A stretch of 34,511 bases of DNA from NCBI GenBank assembly GCA_024694565.1, contig JAILJR010000198.1, forward strand, positions 1-34,511, written 5' to 3'. Positions 1 to 8,681 of the stretch are shown here, piece after piece. Both the position numbers and the translations under genes were made by a program. Numbering within the stretch: the first letter of the stretch is position 1; the number at the start of each line of letters is the position of its first letter. The stretch comes from Butyrivibrio sp. Lineage in GTDB: Bacteria > Bacillota > Clostridia > Lachnospirales > Lachnospiraceae. Below the pieces are notes generated by a model, which did no database searches, was not told where the DNA came from, and saw only the letters and a program-made list of their open reading frames with translations.

Positions 1-56
<56 letters not shown>

Positions 57-255
57 AATAGTTCATCCCGTTCAGAACTTAAGCTTGGCTTTTGTTCTGT
101 CCGTTTTACTTTTGGTTTGTTTATTCTGAAATAATTCTCAACGAATTTTTCAGGGTTGCATTACTGTTTATTTGTCAAGGTGCAGGAGCTCTAAAGCCGC
201 TCCATTGCTGCGTTTTCGCTGTTTGTTTTTATTCATCAGCGCCGCAACGAATAAT
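57..255 (-). other. 16S rRNA leader (transcribed spacer before 16S)
   Basis: These roughly 200 bases lie between the P1-type promoter at 256-284 and the mature 16S 5' end. I see no gene here; the short open frames across it have no credible start site or protein character. Small inverted repeats using GAAC/GTTC occur around 61-100 and could belong to the pre-16S processing stem, but the partner sequence downstream of 16S is outside the window. I could not identify a convincing boxA antitermination site. Confidence 0.6.
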
Positions 256-284
256 AATTTACCACTGTTCCAATTCAATGTCAA
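256..284 (-). promoter_or_regulatory. rRNA operon promoter (P1-type, sigma-A)
   Basis: On the minus strand there is a perfect -35 TTGACA (complement of 279-284), a 17-base spacer and a -10 TAAATT (complement of 256-261). Immediately upstream, 285-330 is almost entirely A/T with phased A and T runs, as in an rRNA UP element. Position and orientation fit the 16S gene about 200 bases downstream. There is no competing gene to drive, so assignment to the rrn operon is strong; the transcription start itself is inferred. Confidence 0.85.
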
Positions 285-365
285 CACATTTTTCAAAAAA
301 TATTTTAAGTTTTTTAAGTTTCCTTTTAACCGCTTGTTTGCTGGCTTTGCAAATCTTAAATACAA

Positions 366-415
366 AAAAGTTCTTCGTATAATTTGCTTTACAATGATTT
401 ATACGAAGAACTTTT
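366..415 (-). terminator. Intrinsic terminator of the lipoprotein gene
   Basis: A perfect 17-bp inverted repeat, AAAAGTTCTTCGTATAA at 366-382 and its complement at 399-415, encloses a 16-base loop. On the minus strand the stem is followed by a run of T (complement of the A-run at 364-369). It ends transcription of the lipoprotein gene at 482-1462 before the rRNA promoter begins. The A-rich and T-rich flanks make it potentially bidirectional. The gap from the gene's stop codon is about 65 bases. Confidence 0.88.
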
Positions 416-439
416 CTTTATGGCATTAAATATTTTAAT

Positions 440-475
440 CTCAACATCATATTATGAGTCGCCCGACAAAAGCTC
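440..475. repeat. Short copy of the dispersed GAGTCGCCCGAC repeat
   Basis: Positions 456-475 read GAGTCGCCCGACAAAAGCTC, identical to 34283-34302 and, inverted, to 34469-34488 in the large foldback element at the other end of the window. The base before (T) also matches, and after one difference the next bases (CCA) match again. The adjacent 12-mer CTCAACATCATA at 440-451 also occurs in the foldback arm (34486-34497), but here its orientation relative to the core is flipped. The copy lies just beyond the stop codon of the lipoprotein gene and before that gene's terminator, so it would be part of the mRNA 3' end. Confidence 0.8.
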
Positions 476-481
476 ACCATA

Positions 482-1462
482 TTATTCCAAAGCATATGTT
501 GTTGTTGATCCATTTCTGGTTACGACCATCCCAAGATTCTGTATGTTCGTAGCTTCACTTGAGCTGATCTGTGTCAGCACCACAACACTCTGGTGAGCTC
601 TTGACTCAATATTTCCTGAATAAGATGCAAGATCATTTGGCAGGAATGTAACTGATGAATACCCAATATTCTTGCCATTCAGAATAATCTGGAACATCAG
701 GTTCATCGGAATAAAGTTTACTGACCTGTCCCTGTCAGAACCATTGTAAAGATCAAACCTCAGTACAAGCAGCTTTTTGCCCTTATCTGCATTTACAACA
801 TAGCTCTTTGAGCTCTCAGGATAGGTACTTGATACCATATACCCCTGGTAGGACAAAAAGATATCATCAACAACTTCTTTTGACTCTTCAGAAGACAAAA
901 CTATAGCATTTTTATCTGATGCTGTACCTTCTTTTTCGGAGCTGTCACTTGCGGTTTCTTTTTCTTTCTCCTGCACCTTCTCCGGAGCAGCTTCTGATGA
1001 TGAGGAAAGGGCTGCAGCATCCGCAGTGTCAGTTGAAGCGGCTGTCGAAGCTGCATCCGAAGTTTCAGATGAAGAGGAGGTCGCTGCTTCATCCAAAGAA
1101 GCCATATCACCCGATGCATCCGTAACTTCTATTGTGTCATCTAAGGTTTCTACAGTATCTCCTGCCACATCAGTCTGTTCTTCAATCTCTGGTTCTGCCG
1201 GTTCCGGAGTTTCCACAACCTGCTCTTGTGAAATGCCGGTAGTTCCTTCCTCTTTTTTACGCTGCTTTTGGAGCTGGGCAGCATCGACATAAATAAGTCT
1301 CTCCTGCCCGTTATTTGAGTATTTCATCAATACACCGGCAGCATATTCTATAGTATGATTGTATTCATCCTCTGTCATGGAAGGAAGGCCTCCCCCACAG
1401 GCAGTGAGAAATGCCGCTACTAATATCGCAAGTACTAATGCCGGATACTTTTTTACATACAT
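482..1462 (-). CDS. Secreted lipoprotein with DUF4352-like C-terminal domain
   Basis: 326 residues. The N terminus is a lipoprotein signal: MYVKKYP, a hydrophobic stretch, then the lipobox LTAC with the lipidated cysteine at residue 22. Residues about 75-200 are a low-complexity Ser/Thr/Ala/Glu linker. Residues about 200-326 form a compact domain with alternating strands (KLLVLRFDLYNGSDRDRSVNF ... SVVVLTQISSS) that resembles the immunoglobulin-like DUF4352 family seen in many Gram-positive lipoproteins; this family call is from general resemblance. The start is supported by an AGGGGG box at the right distance upstream. Function is unknown; it should sit on the outer face of the membrane. It has its own candidate promoter and a strong terminator, so it is probably monocistronic. 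Confidence 0.8.
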   Translation of the reverse strand: MYVKKYPALVLAILVAAFLTACGGGLPSMTEDEYNHTIEYAAGVLMKYSNNGQERLIYVDAAQLQKQRKKEEGTTGISQEQVVETPEPAEPEIEEQTDVAGDTVETLDDTIEVTDASGDMASLDEAATSSSSETSDAASTAASTDTADAAALSSSSEAAPEKVQEKEKETASDSSEKEGTASDKNAIVLSSEESKEVVDDIFLSYQGYMVSSTYPESSKSYVVNADKGKKLLVLRFDLYNGSDRDRSVNFIPMNLMFQIILNGKNIGYSSVTFLPNDLASYSGNIESRAHQSVVVLTQISSSEATNIQNLGMVVTRNGSTTTYALE

Positions 1463-1494
1463 ATCATTTCCCCCTAAACATCCGCGATCTTATG

Positions 1495-1524
1495 CTTATG
1501 TAAGCCTTCGAAAAGGATCGTCAA
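1495..1524 (-). promoter_or_regulatory. Candidate promoter for the lipoprotein gene
   Basis: Minus-strand -35 TTGACG (complement of 1519-1524), 18-base spacer, -10 CATAAG (complement of 1495-1500). It lies about 30 bases upstream of the ribosome binding site of the 482-1462 gene, in the 152-base gap after the kinase stop codon. The same gap holds a 9-bp inverted repeat (1550-1558 with 1587-1595) with a 28-base loop and no T-run. The -10 is weak, so this is a candidate only. Confidence 0.4.
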
Positions 1525-1614
1525 TAAACACAAAGCCCACCGGATTTTCTCCTGCTGCTAAATTAAGCCTTACCGAAATTTTGTATGCAGCAGGAAACAG
1601 AAATATTCAGCCAA

Positions 1615-3117
1615 TTACTTGGTCTCAAGTTCAAAATAGAATTCTACGCCATTGTCATAATTTGTTACGCCATATTGCTGGCCCATGCCTTCCATGATGG
1701 CCTTAACGATGGAAAGTCCTACACCGCTTCCTCCATACTCTCTTGTTCTGGCTTTGTCGACCTTGTAAAACTTCTCCCATATATGATCGATGCTTTCCTC
1801 CGGTATCGGAATGCCCGTGTTAAAAACACAGACTCTGACCTTGCTGTCTGTCTGGTTAAGCTTTACCTCTATGATCTTTTCACCACTGACATGATTCAGA
1901 GCATTGCTAAAATAATTCTGGAAAACTTCTTCAACTAAAAATTCGTCTCCCCATACAAATATCGGCGAATAATCGTCAAATTTTACAGTTGCACCCTTTT
2001 GTTTTACCAGCATTTGTGCAGATTTTAAATAATTGCTGACAAGCTCGACTATATTAAATCTTTCCATATTGGCAACATCCTTGCCAAATTCAAGCTGATT
2101 CAGCGTAAGAAGCTTTTTTACCATGATATTCATCTTGGATGACTCATCCATTATTACTTCACAGTAAAAATTTCTGCTTTCCTCGTCATCGTTGATGTCC
2201 TCCTTAAGACCTTCCGCATAGCCCTGAATAAGAGCTATGGGTGTCTTAAGCTCATGAGATACATTGGACAAAAACTCCTTGCGCATCTCATCTATTTCTT
2301 CCTTCTTTTCAATATCCTGCCGTAGAGCAAGGTTTGCATTTTTAAGTTCTTTTATGTTCTCTTCAAGAGTTTCCGAGAGCTCATTCATATTCTGTCCAAG
2401 AGAGTCTATCTCGTTTTTGTAGATATTCTCACTGGTGTACTTCGCCTCAAAATTGAACTTCTTCATTTCATCTGAGATGAGATAGAGCTTTTTGATGGGG
2501 TCTGTAACCTTTTTTGATATATAGAGCATAAGTGCTGAACCAACAACAAGAGCAATGACTGCCACATACATCATAAAAGTGTTGGATATTGTGACATTGT
2601 CCTGAATGCTCTCCATGGTCGACCTTACAAGCACAAGGTCTCCACCCTCAACTATCCCCCACATCTCCATATATTTTCTTCCGGTCTTTCTGTCAATATC
2701 CTCCTGGATGGTATAATCGTCCTGATGATCAAGTATATTCTTTCTGACAACATATTTGCCATCGGAGTTGGGATTGAGAATATTATCCCACAGTATTATA
2801 CCTATATATTCCGGATCACTGCTGTTGCTCTTTACGGTCCTTGAATCGGCATCAAGAACAATCATTTCAATATTGTAACGCTCACATATACGGCTGAGCT
2901 CAAGATCAAATTCATCGGTGTTGATGCCTCCGTTATTTATCGCCGCCTCAATGCTGCTATACGCTGAAACTATGTTCTCTCTCTTGTTCTTTTCGTAATA
3001 GCTCTCCATAAAAGTAAGATTTGCAATAATACACAAGCCAAATGTGCCAAGCATTATCGCGATAAACGTTGCGCTTATCTCAAATCTTATGGAATGAATT
3101 TTGTTTTTGCTGTCCAA
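1615..3117 (-). CDS. Two-component sensor histidine kinase
   Basis: 500 residues, a classical membrane sensor kinase. Transmembrane segments at about 14-35 and 181-201 flank an extracytoplasmic sensor region of about 145 residues. A HAMP linker follows (about 202-255), then a dimerisation/phosphoacceptor domain with NVSHELKTPIALIQGY (phospho-accepting His288) and a HATPase domain ending in the G-box GGSGVGLSIVKAI. The start is a TTG codon; the preceding GAGGG box overlaps the last stop codon (TGA) of the NRPS remnant upstream, so kinase translation may have been coupled to that gene. The likely partner is the response regulator at 5088-5762, from which it is separated by the remnant. The stimulus is unknown. 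Confidence 0.93.
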   Translation of the reverse strand: MDSKNKIHSIRFEISATFIAIMLGTFGLCIIANLTFMESYYEKNKRENIVSAYSSIEAAINNGGINTDEFDLELSRICERYNIEMIVLDADSRTVKSNSSDPEYIGIILWDNILNPNSDGKYVVRKNILDHQDDYTIQEDIDRKTGRKYMEMWGIVEGGDLVLVRSTMESIQDNVTISNTFMMYVAVIALVVGSALMLYISKKVTDPIKKLYLISDEMKKFNFEAKYTSENIYKNEIDSLGQNMNELSETLEENIKELKNANLALRQDIEKKEEIDEMRKEFLSNVSHELKTPIALIQGYAEGLKEDINDDEESRNFYCEVIMDESSKMNIMVKKLLTLNQLEFGKDVANMERFNIVELVSNYLKSAQMLVKQKGATVKFDDYSPIFVWGDEFLVEEVFQNYFSNALNHVSGEKIIEVKLNQTDSKVRVCVFNTGIPIPEESIDHIWEKFYKVDKARTREYGGSGVGLSIVKAIMEGMGQQYGVTNYDNGVEFYFELETK

Positions 3118-3128
3118 TTTTAAATCCC

Positions 3129-4999
3129 TCAGGTCCCGAAATGCTCAAAATCTTCGTCAAAAAAGCCAAGTCCGTTCAGCACACCCATAAAGCGTCTGAA
3201 GAAGTCCCAGGATGTAAGCGGCCAGGCAAAACAAAGCCTGTAAAGCACCTGCAGAGTGAACTCCCTGTCCATTATAAGAATCTTGCGCTCCCTCTCACCT
3301 GTGCTGTAGGAATATGCCATCAGACTTGTGAGCATTGTGGCCTTCATCGGATCACTCTGGGCCTTTGCAAAGGTATCTGATTTTCAAGGTCAATAAAGCT
3401 CATACCCCTGAAAGCCTTTTGTGGAATATTTATGCCAAAACGGTCAAATACAAAAGCTGACAGACGTATTACTCCGATACTTGTCAATCCCGCCTGCTCT
3501 AAGGGAATTGTGCGCGGCATACGCATATTCCCGGTTATCTCACCGATCACCTTTAAAACTCTTCCTCGAGACGATTGTTTGCTTTATCCTCCTGTTCGCA
3601 TCCGTTGTCTTCAGAACCTGTGTAAACAGGCTCAGGAAGTGCCCTGCGATTTACTTTTCCGTTCTGATTAAGAGGAATAGCCTCAATCTGCATAGTTACG
3701 GCAGGAATCATATAATAGGGCTTTCTTTCTACGATGAACTCATTCAGTTCGTTACTATCAATTTTCTTATCGCTGACAATATATGCAACAATGTGCTTCT
3801 CTCCGGTAAGCTTGTCCTCGAAGGTCTGCACTGTAGCATCGGCAATGTCAGGATACTCTCTGATTACGCTTTCCACTTCTGTAAGCTCGATGCGGAAACC
3901 ACGTACCTTTACCTGCCCGTCATTGCGGCCAATAAAATTCTCCGGCGGATAAGATGGATCCAGGGGGCTGATATCCGGCTCCTGCCTTCAATACGCCGAG
4001 TGATGCTGTCACCATATATTCGTTCCTGTGAATCATCACAGAAACCACTTTTCCTTTACCGATTCCCTTTTGTTTAAGGGCAAAGGCTATCCGATCAGAT
4101 GCTTCATCAATCTGAGCATAGCTTCTTTTGCCATCACTCAGGATCAACGCAGTTTCTTCAGGACGAGCCTTAGCATTTGCTCTGAACAGGGTTACTACAT
4201 CCTGTCCCGGCAAATACTCTTTGTGCTCATCAATAAAGCCTTCCAGAGCAGAAAGCTGTTCTTTTGTTGTAATATCAACTTCTTCAAAGTTCAAAGCAGT
4301 AAGGAACTCATTTGCTGTCTTTTCAAAAGATGAAGCAAAAATCTCAATACTTTCCGGTTCAAAAAGATCCGTGCGCCATGATATGCGAAGAGAAAGCTCT
4401 TCATTATTACGAAATACTTCAGCTATGAGCTACTTATTTTTATCATCAATTTCAGGATTATCGATATTTGTCTTTATACTTGTAATCTCTGAAGAATTAT
4501 CATTTCCGTCATGATATATAAAGAATGTTGGAATACTCAGATTAAACTGAGACAGGATTTCATCAAAAGAAAGGCTGTCATTTTTCAATGAGCCTTTTAT
4601 CTGCTTGTCAAGGGCTAAAAGATGATCGCCTATGCTTTCCTTATCTTTAAACCTCTCAAGTACAGGAACAGTCTTAAAAGCAGCACCTGTATTATCAAAA
4701 GATACTCCGTTGCCGGTTACAAACGCATAAAGCGCTTCATCTGATCCACTAAAGCAGCTCAGAAGATATCCGTATGCACCCGCATAAAAAATCCCGGAAC
4801 TTATCCCAAGTTTATTTTCAAATTCAGAAATTTTGCCGGCGTCAAGGCAAAGCTTTCGATCCAGATACAAAGCTCCCGGCTTTCCATTCTCTTTGTCATG
4901 GATCAGGGTACTGTTTAACTCAACGTCAGCAAGCAGGTCGTTGTACCAGTCTTTTGTGTTTACATGTTCTGTGTTTAAAGCGTCATTATTAGCGACCAT
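3129..4999 (-). pseudogene. Decayed nonribosomal peptide synthetase (C-A-PCP remnant)
   Basis: The minus strand encodes, in broken frames, one NRPS module. From 4999 (ATG after a good AAGGAGG box) comes the C-terminal half of a condensation domain, interrupted by an in-frame TAG at 4430-4432. The same frame continues into an adenylation domain with RSYAQIDEASDRIA (A1 region) and LKAGAGYQP (A2). At about 3935-3955 a frame change coincides with a jump straight from A2 to A8 (GRNDGQVKVRGFRIEL), so A3-A7, roughly 300 residues, are missing. NQNGKVNRRALP (A10) follows. A one-base shift in a T-run near 3550 leads into a carrier domain with the phosphopantetheine serine in AGLTSIG. Another shift near 3375 leads to an unrecognised C-terminal segment ending at 3129. 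It cannot make an active synthetase. Confidence 0.88.
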
Positions 5000-5087
5000 T
5001 TTAACCTCCTTATAAAGTACCTCTGACCTTTTGTACCCGATATAACTTCTTACCTCGGGACTCATAAAAATAAAAAAATGTAACTAT

Positions 5088-5762
5088 TCAGGCCTCAAAT
5101 TTGTAGCCCATTCCCCAGATTGTCTTTATCATATCACCCTTTGCTCCAAGCTTTCCTCTTAGCTTTTTGACGTGTGTATCTATGGTCCTTGCATCACCAA
5201 AGTAATCATAGTTCCAGACGCTGTTGAGAATCTTTTCTCTTGAGAGGGCAACTCCCTTGTTTTCTATAAAGAATGATAAAAGCTCAAATTCCTTGTAGCT
5301 GAGTTCTATCTCTTTTCCGTCAACCTGTACCGAGTGTGCGACCTTGTTCAGGACTATGCCCCCTATCTCCATTATTTCTCCGCCTGTCACCTGGTTTGTT
5401 CTGCGCAGTATGGCAGAAACCCTTGCGACAAGAATCTTTGGAGAAAAGGGTTTGGAGATATACTCATCAACTCCAAGTTCAAATCCAAGAAGCTCATCAC
5501 GCTCCTCAGACTTTGCCGTCAGCATAATTATAGGCACCTTTGATGTGCTCCTTATTTCTCTGCAGACCTCCCATCCGTCGCGCCTTGGCATCATGACATC
5601 GAGAATAATGAGTGCAATATCATTGTTCTCATAAAAGACATCAAGTGCCTCCTGCCCGTCAGATGCTTCAATTACAATATATCCGTCCTTTGTAAGAAAG
5701 TCCTTTACAAGCTTTCTCATTCTGCTCTCATCATCGACAACAAGTACCTTTAGGTCTTCCAC
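5088..5762 (-). CDS. OmpR/PhoB-type response regulator
   Basis: 224 residues. The receiver domain has the acidic pair at D10/D11, phospho-accepting Asp55 in LIILDVMMP, Thr82 in MLTAK and Lys104 in ISKPF. A winged-helix DNA-binding domain follows, ending in the typical TIDTHVKKLRGKLG ... IKTIWGMGYKFEA. The start is GTG, preceded by GAGGAGG with a 10-base spacer. Together with the kinase at 1615-3117 it forms a two-component system, but the two are now separated by about 1.9 kb of NRPS remnant. Upstream, only 15 bases separate it from the small membrane protein, so they share a transcript. Confidence 0.94.
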   Translation of the reverse strand: MEDLKVLVVDDESRMRKLVKDFLTKDGYIVIEASDGQEALDVFYENNDIALIILDVMMPRRDGWEVCREIRSTSKVPIIMLTAKSEERDELLGFELGVDEYISKPFSPKILVARVSAILRRTNQVTGGEIMEIGGIVLNKVAHSVQVDGKEIELSYKEFELLSFFIENKGVALSREKILNSVWNYDYFGDARTIDTHVKKLRGKLGAKGDMIKTIWGMGYKFEA

Positions 5763-5777
5763 TGCAAATGTACCTCC

Positions 5778-6392
5778 TCAATTATCAGTTACCGCACTTT
5801 CATTATAAAACTCAGATGTATCCTCTATCCCAAGCTCTCTCTCTGCCAGTCTCACCTTTCTCTCTCTCTCTGTGAGATCCTGCTCCCAGGCAGAATAGCG
5901 ATTAGTGATATTCCTTCTGTAGTTAACAATGTTGTCGCTGTCACTGTTATAAACAATTATAAACATCACAATAACCAGTATCGCAAGGATAATATTTAAA
6001 ACAATCGGAAAGACCCGTCCAAACTTTACGTCTTTTGGGGGTCTTTCCGGCTTTATCCGCTGCTTTACTGACAAATTTTCAATTGCAGAATGTCTTGTCA
6101 TGGAAATATTAAGCGGGATTGGAATGAGGTCTTGTTCAGAGATTCCACTCTCAATGAGCTTCGTTCTGACCTCCATAAGATATCCCCAGCCAACCGGCGT
6201 CTTGAATATCTTATTCTCGATGGCCTTCTCATAGACAGCCTTCATTTCTCCCTGGCCTCTGTTCTTAAACCTTGCCTTGAGAACACCTATCTTTTGCAGA
6301 TCCATTACGCCTTTTTGGGCGTCTTCCTCAGACATAAACTCATATCCGCCACTTATATACTTACTTCTGCTGTCATTAACATCAGTTGCCAT
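5778..6392 (-). CDS. Uncharacterised single-pass membrane protein
   Basis: 204 residues from ATG at 6392; no family recognised. A cytoplasmic, charged N-terminal part of about 130 residues (with MSEEDAQKGVMDLQKIGVLKAR and a Lys/Arg-rich stretch just before the membrane) is followed by one transmembrane helix (VFPIVLNIILAILVIVMFIIV). The C-terminal tail is short and charged with coiled-coil character (WEQDLTERERKVRLAERELG). The ATG overlaps the end of glgX by 11 bases, with a GGAG box inside glgX, so the two are translationally coupled; an in-frame TTG at 6413 is a less likely start. Its place between glgX and a response regulator hints at, but does not prove, a signalling role. Confidence 0.75.
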   Translation of the reverse strand: MATDVNDSRSKYISGGYEFMSEEDAQKGVMDLQKIGVLKARFKNRGQGEMKAVYEKAIENKIFKTPVGWGYLMEVRTKLIESGISEQDLIPIPLNISMTRHSAIENLSVKQRIKPERPPKDVKFGRVFPIVLNIILAILVIVMFIIVYNSDSDNIVNYRRNITNRYSAWEQDLTERERKVRLAERELGIEDTSEFYNESAVTDN

Positions 6393-8559
6393 ATCCTGCT
6401 CCGTAGGATGCAATAAATACGCTAACGCTTCTGGCCTTCATGGTCTTGTTTCTCCATGTCAGAGGCTTGGGCCTGTTGTAAAAATACTTTCCCGATTCAT
6501 CTCCCGTATCAACGCACATCGCCCAGAATGAGCCTTCAGGAGGATTAGGAAGCATTATCTGTATATCCTCCCAATATGAATTGATCGCAAGATAAACTAT
6601 ATCGTCGTGCCCCTTCTTCTTGACAAATCCGGCAAATCTGACACAGATGACCCTTGTTTCCTTAGTGATATTACTGTTATCAGGATTCTCGGTATGGACA
6701 GTTATCGAAGGATACCCGCATCTGGCAGGTTCAAGATCCTTTCGTATGCACGGATGCTTTCTCCTGAACTGAATCATATTTCGATAAAAGTCAAAGTAGA
6801 GTTTGTTCTTTTCAAGAAGCGTCCAGTCAAGCCAGGATATTTTATTGTCCTGACAGTAGGCATTGTTGTTTCCATACTGTGTATTTGCAAACTCATCACC
6901 GGCATAGATCATGGGAGTTCCTCTGCTGCACATCAAAACAGCAATAGCATTTCGCATCATCCTGAACCGCAAATCGTTGATTGCAGGATCATCTGTCTCA
7001 CCTTCAACACCGCAGTTCCAGCTCCTGTTGTCATTGGCTCCGTCAGTGTTATTCCAGCCGTTGTCCTCGTTGTGCTTTTGATTGTAGGAATAAAGATCAT
7101 GTAGTGTAAAGCCGTCATGACAGGTAATGAAATTCACGGATGACTCATAGCCCAAATACGAGCCTCCGTACAGATCCAATGAGCCTGTAATTCTCTTGAC
7201 AGCTTCAGGTGCTGTCCAAATATCACCCTTCAAAAAGCAGCGCAGATCATCTCTGTATTTGCCATTCCACTCAGCCCACCTCTTCCAGGCCGGGAAGTTG
7301 CCTACCTGATACATTCCGCCTGCATCCCAGGCCTCAGCGATAAGCTTGACATTTCCAAGCACAGGATCATAAGCAAGTCTCTGAATGAGCGGAGGCTTCT
7401 CCATAGGAGCTCCATCCTGGTCTCTTCCAAGTATACTTGCCAGATCAAACCTGAATCCATCAACCCTGTATTCAACAGCCCAGTAGCGAAGGCACTCAAC
7501 GATATACTCCTGAACCATTGGATGGTTACAGTTCATAGTATTGCCGCAGCCACTAAAGTTGTAGTACTGACCGTAAGGAGTCAGCAGATAATAAATATTG
7601 TTGTCAAAACCCTTAAACGATATGAAAGGACCGTTTTCATTTCCCTCAGCCGTATGATTGAACACAACATCAAGGATAACCTCTATTCCGTTATCCTTAA
7701 GGGTCTTGATCATATGTTTCAGCTCGACGCCTTCTTTGTTGTATTCACTCTGAGATGCATAGCTTGTATTCGGGGCAAAAAAGCTTATTGTGTTATAGCC
7801 CCAATAGTCTAGGAGCGTCTTGCCATTTATCTCTCTCTTATCTCTTGTCTCGTCAAATTCAAATATGGGCATCAGCTCAACGGCTGTTACTCCAAGTCTC
7901 TTTAAATAGTCAACCTTTTCCTTGATACCCTCAAAGGTACCTCTGTATCTGACGCCTGAAGAGGGATCCATTGTAAAGCCCCTGACATGCATCTCATATA
8001 TAACCGAGTCACTCATCGGAATCTTGAGGCTGTTGGTGTCATTCCACTCAAAATTGTCTCTTACAACCCTCGCTCTGTAGGAGCCGTCCTTATTGGGACT
8101 CTGGCCCCATATCCTCTGCCCGGAAACAGCCTTGGCATATGGATCAAGGAGCAGATGATTCTTGTCAAATAAAAGTCCCTTTTCCGGGTTCCAGGGACCC
8201 TCAACACTATAGGAATACTCCAGGTTCTCTATATCAAGGCCAAAAACTATCATGGAATAAACTTTTCCAATTCTATAGCTCTCAGGAAAGGGAATCTGCG
8301 CGAATGGCTTGGACTCTCCTCTGTTAAAGAGAAGAAGCGTGATTGCTGTCGCCCCATTTGAATAGGCAGTAAAATTAACGCCATCAGTTAGCATGGTGGC
8401 GCCATTTATGTTATAGAAGCCAGGTCTGATACGATATCCACTGACAACATCAAGAGCGAGCATCTGTCTTCCGACTTCATATTTTCTCAGCTCTCTGACC
8501 TGTCTCTCACCCATCTCTACGGTCTTTTTGCTTTGTCTGTGTCTTCTATACTCATTCAT
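6382..8559 (-). CDS. glgX: Glycogen debranching enzyme / isoamylase (GH13)
   Basis: 725 residues. An N-terminal CBM48-like beta domain (GYRIRPGFYNINGATMLTDGVNFTAYS) precedes a GH13 barrel with all four conserved regions: DVVFNH (297-302), GFRFDLASIL with nucleophile Asp372, LIAEAWDAGG with acid/base Glu409, and TCHDGF with His481-Asp482. Length and motif wording match GlgX/isoamylase enzymes that hydrolyse alpha-1,6 branches of glycogen or amylopectin limit dextrins in the cytoplasm. The assigned ATG has no Shine-Dalgarno box: the upstream bases are only A and T. A start at the later ATG (residue 16, MGERQVREL) is possible. It is first in a tight cluster with the small membrane protein. Confidence 0.93.
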   Translation of the reverse strand: MNEYRRHRQSKKTVEMGERQVRELRKYEVGRQMLALDVVSGYRIRPGFYNINGATMLTDGVNFTAYSNGATAITLLLFNRGESKPFAQIPFPESYRIGKVYSMIVFGLDIENLEYSYSVEGPWNPEKGLLFDKNHLLLDPYAKAVSGQRIWGQSPNKDGSYRARVVRDNFEWNDTNSLKIPMSDSVIYEMHVRGFTMDPSSGVRYRGTFEGIKEKVDYLKRLGVTAVELMPIFEFDETRDKREINGKTLLDYWGYNTISFFAPNTSYASQSEYNKEGVELKHMIKTLKDNGIEVILDVVFNHTAEGNENGPFISFKGFDNNIYYLLTPYGQYYNFSGCGNTMNCNHPMVQEYIVECLRYWAVEYRVDGFRFDLASILGRDQDGAPMEKPPLIQRLAYDPVLGNVKLIAEAWDAGGMYQVGNFPAWKRWAEWNGKYRDDLRCFLKGDIWTAPEAVKRITGSLDLYGGSYLGYESSVNFITCHDGFTLHDLYSYNQKHNEDNGWNNTDGANDNRSWNCGVEGETDDPAINDLRFRMMRNAIAVLMCSRGTPMIYAGDEFANTQYGNNNAYCQDNKISWLDWTLLEKNKLYFDFYRNMIQFRRKHPCIRKDLEPARCGYPSITVHTENPDNSNITKETRVICVRFAGFVKKKGHDDIVYLAINSYWEDIQIMLPNPPEGSFWAMCVDTGDESGKYFYNRPKPLTWRNKTMKARSVSVFIASYGAGYGN

Positions 8560-8620
8560 ATTATAATTTTATCATAATTTTGATGAAAAAAACCTTAAAA
8601 ATACAGAAAACTAATCACAC

Positions 8621-8655
8621 AAAAATTAAGAGAGCACTCATCAGAATGCTCTCTT
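8621..8655 (-). terminator. Intrinsic terminator of the carboxyltransferase operon
   Basis: AAGAGAGCA (8628-8636) and its exact complement (8647-8655) form a 9-bp stem with a 10-base loop. On the minus strand it is followed by AATTTTTG (complement of 8621-8627). It lies about 25 bases beyond the stop codon of the OadA-like gene and closes the operon that begins at 14015. On the plus strand a T-run also follows the stem. Confidence 0.85.
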
Positions 8656-8681
8656 TTTGATCAAATATTCTTCTTTATGAT

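Noticed and set aside
150-178. Second TTGACA (complement of 173-178) as a further rRNA promoter
   Set aside because: At 16-18 bases spacing there is no acceptable -10 (CCCTGA region); kept only the 256-284 promoter.
92-429. Open frames across the 16S leader and promoter
   Set aside because: They overlap the rRNA promoter, leader and terminator, have biased compositions and no ribosome binding sites.
1550-1595. 9-bp inverted repeat after the kinase gene as a terminator
   Set aside because: 28-base loop and no T-run on the minus strand.
1505-1612. Possible coding remnant reading NLAAGENPVGFVFIDDPFRRLT on the minus strand
   Set aside because: About 36 codons, no start codon or binding site, and it overlaps the candidate promoter of the lipoprotein gene; no related protein recognised.
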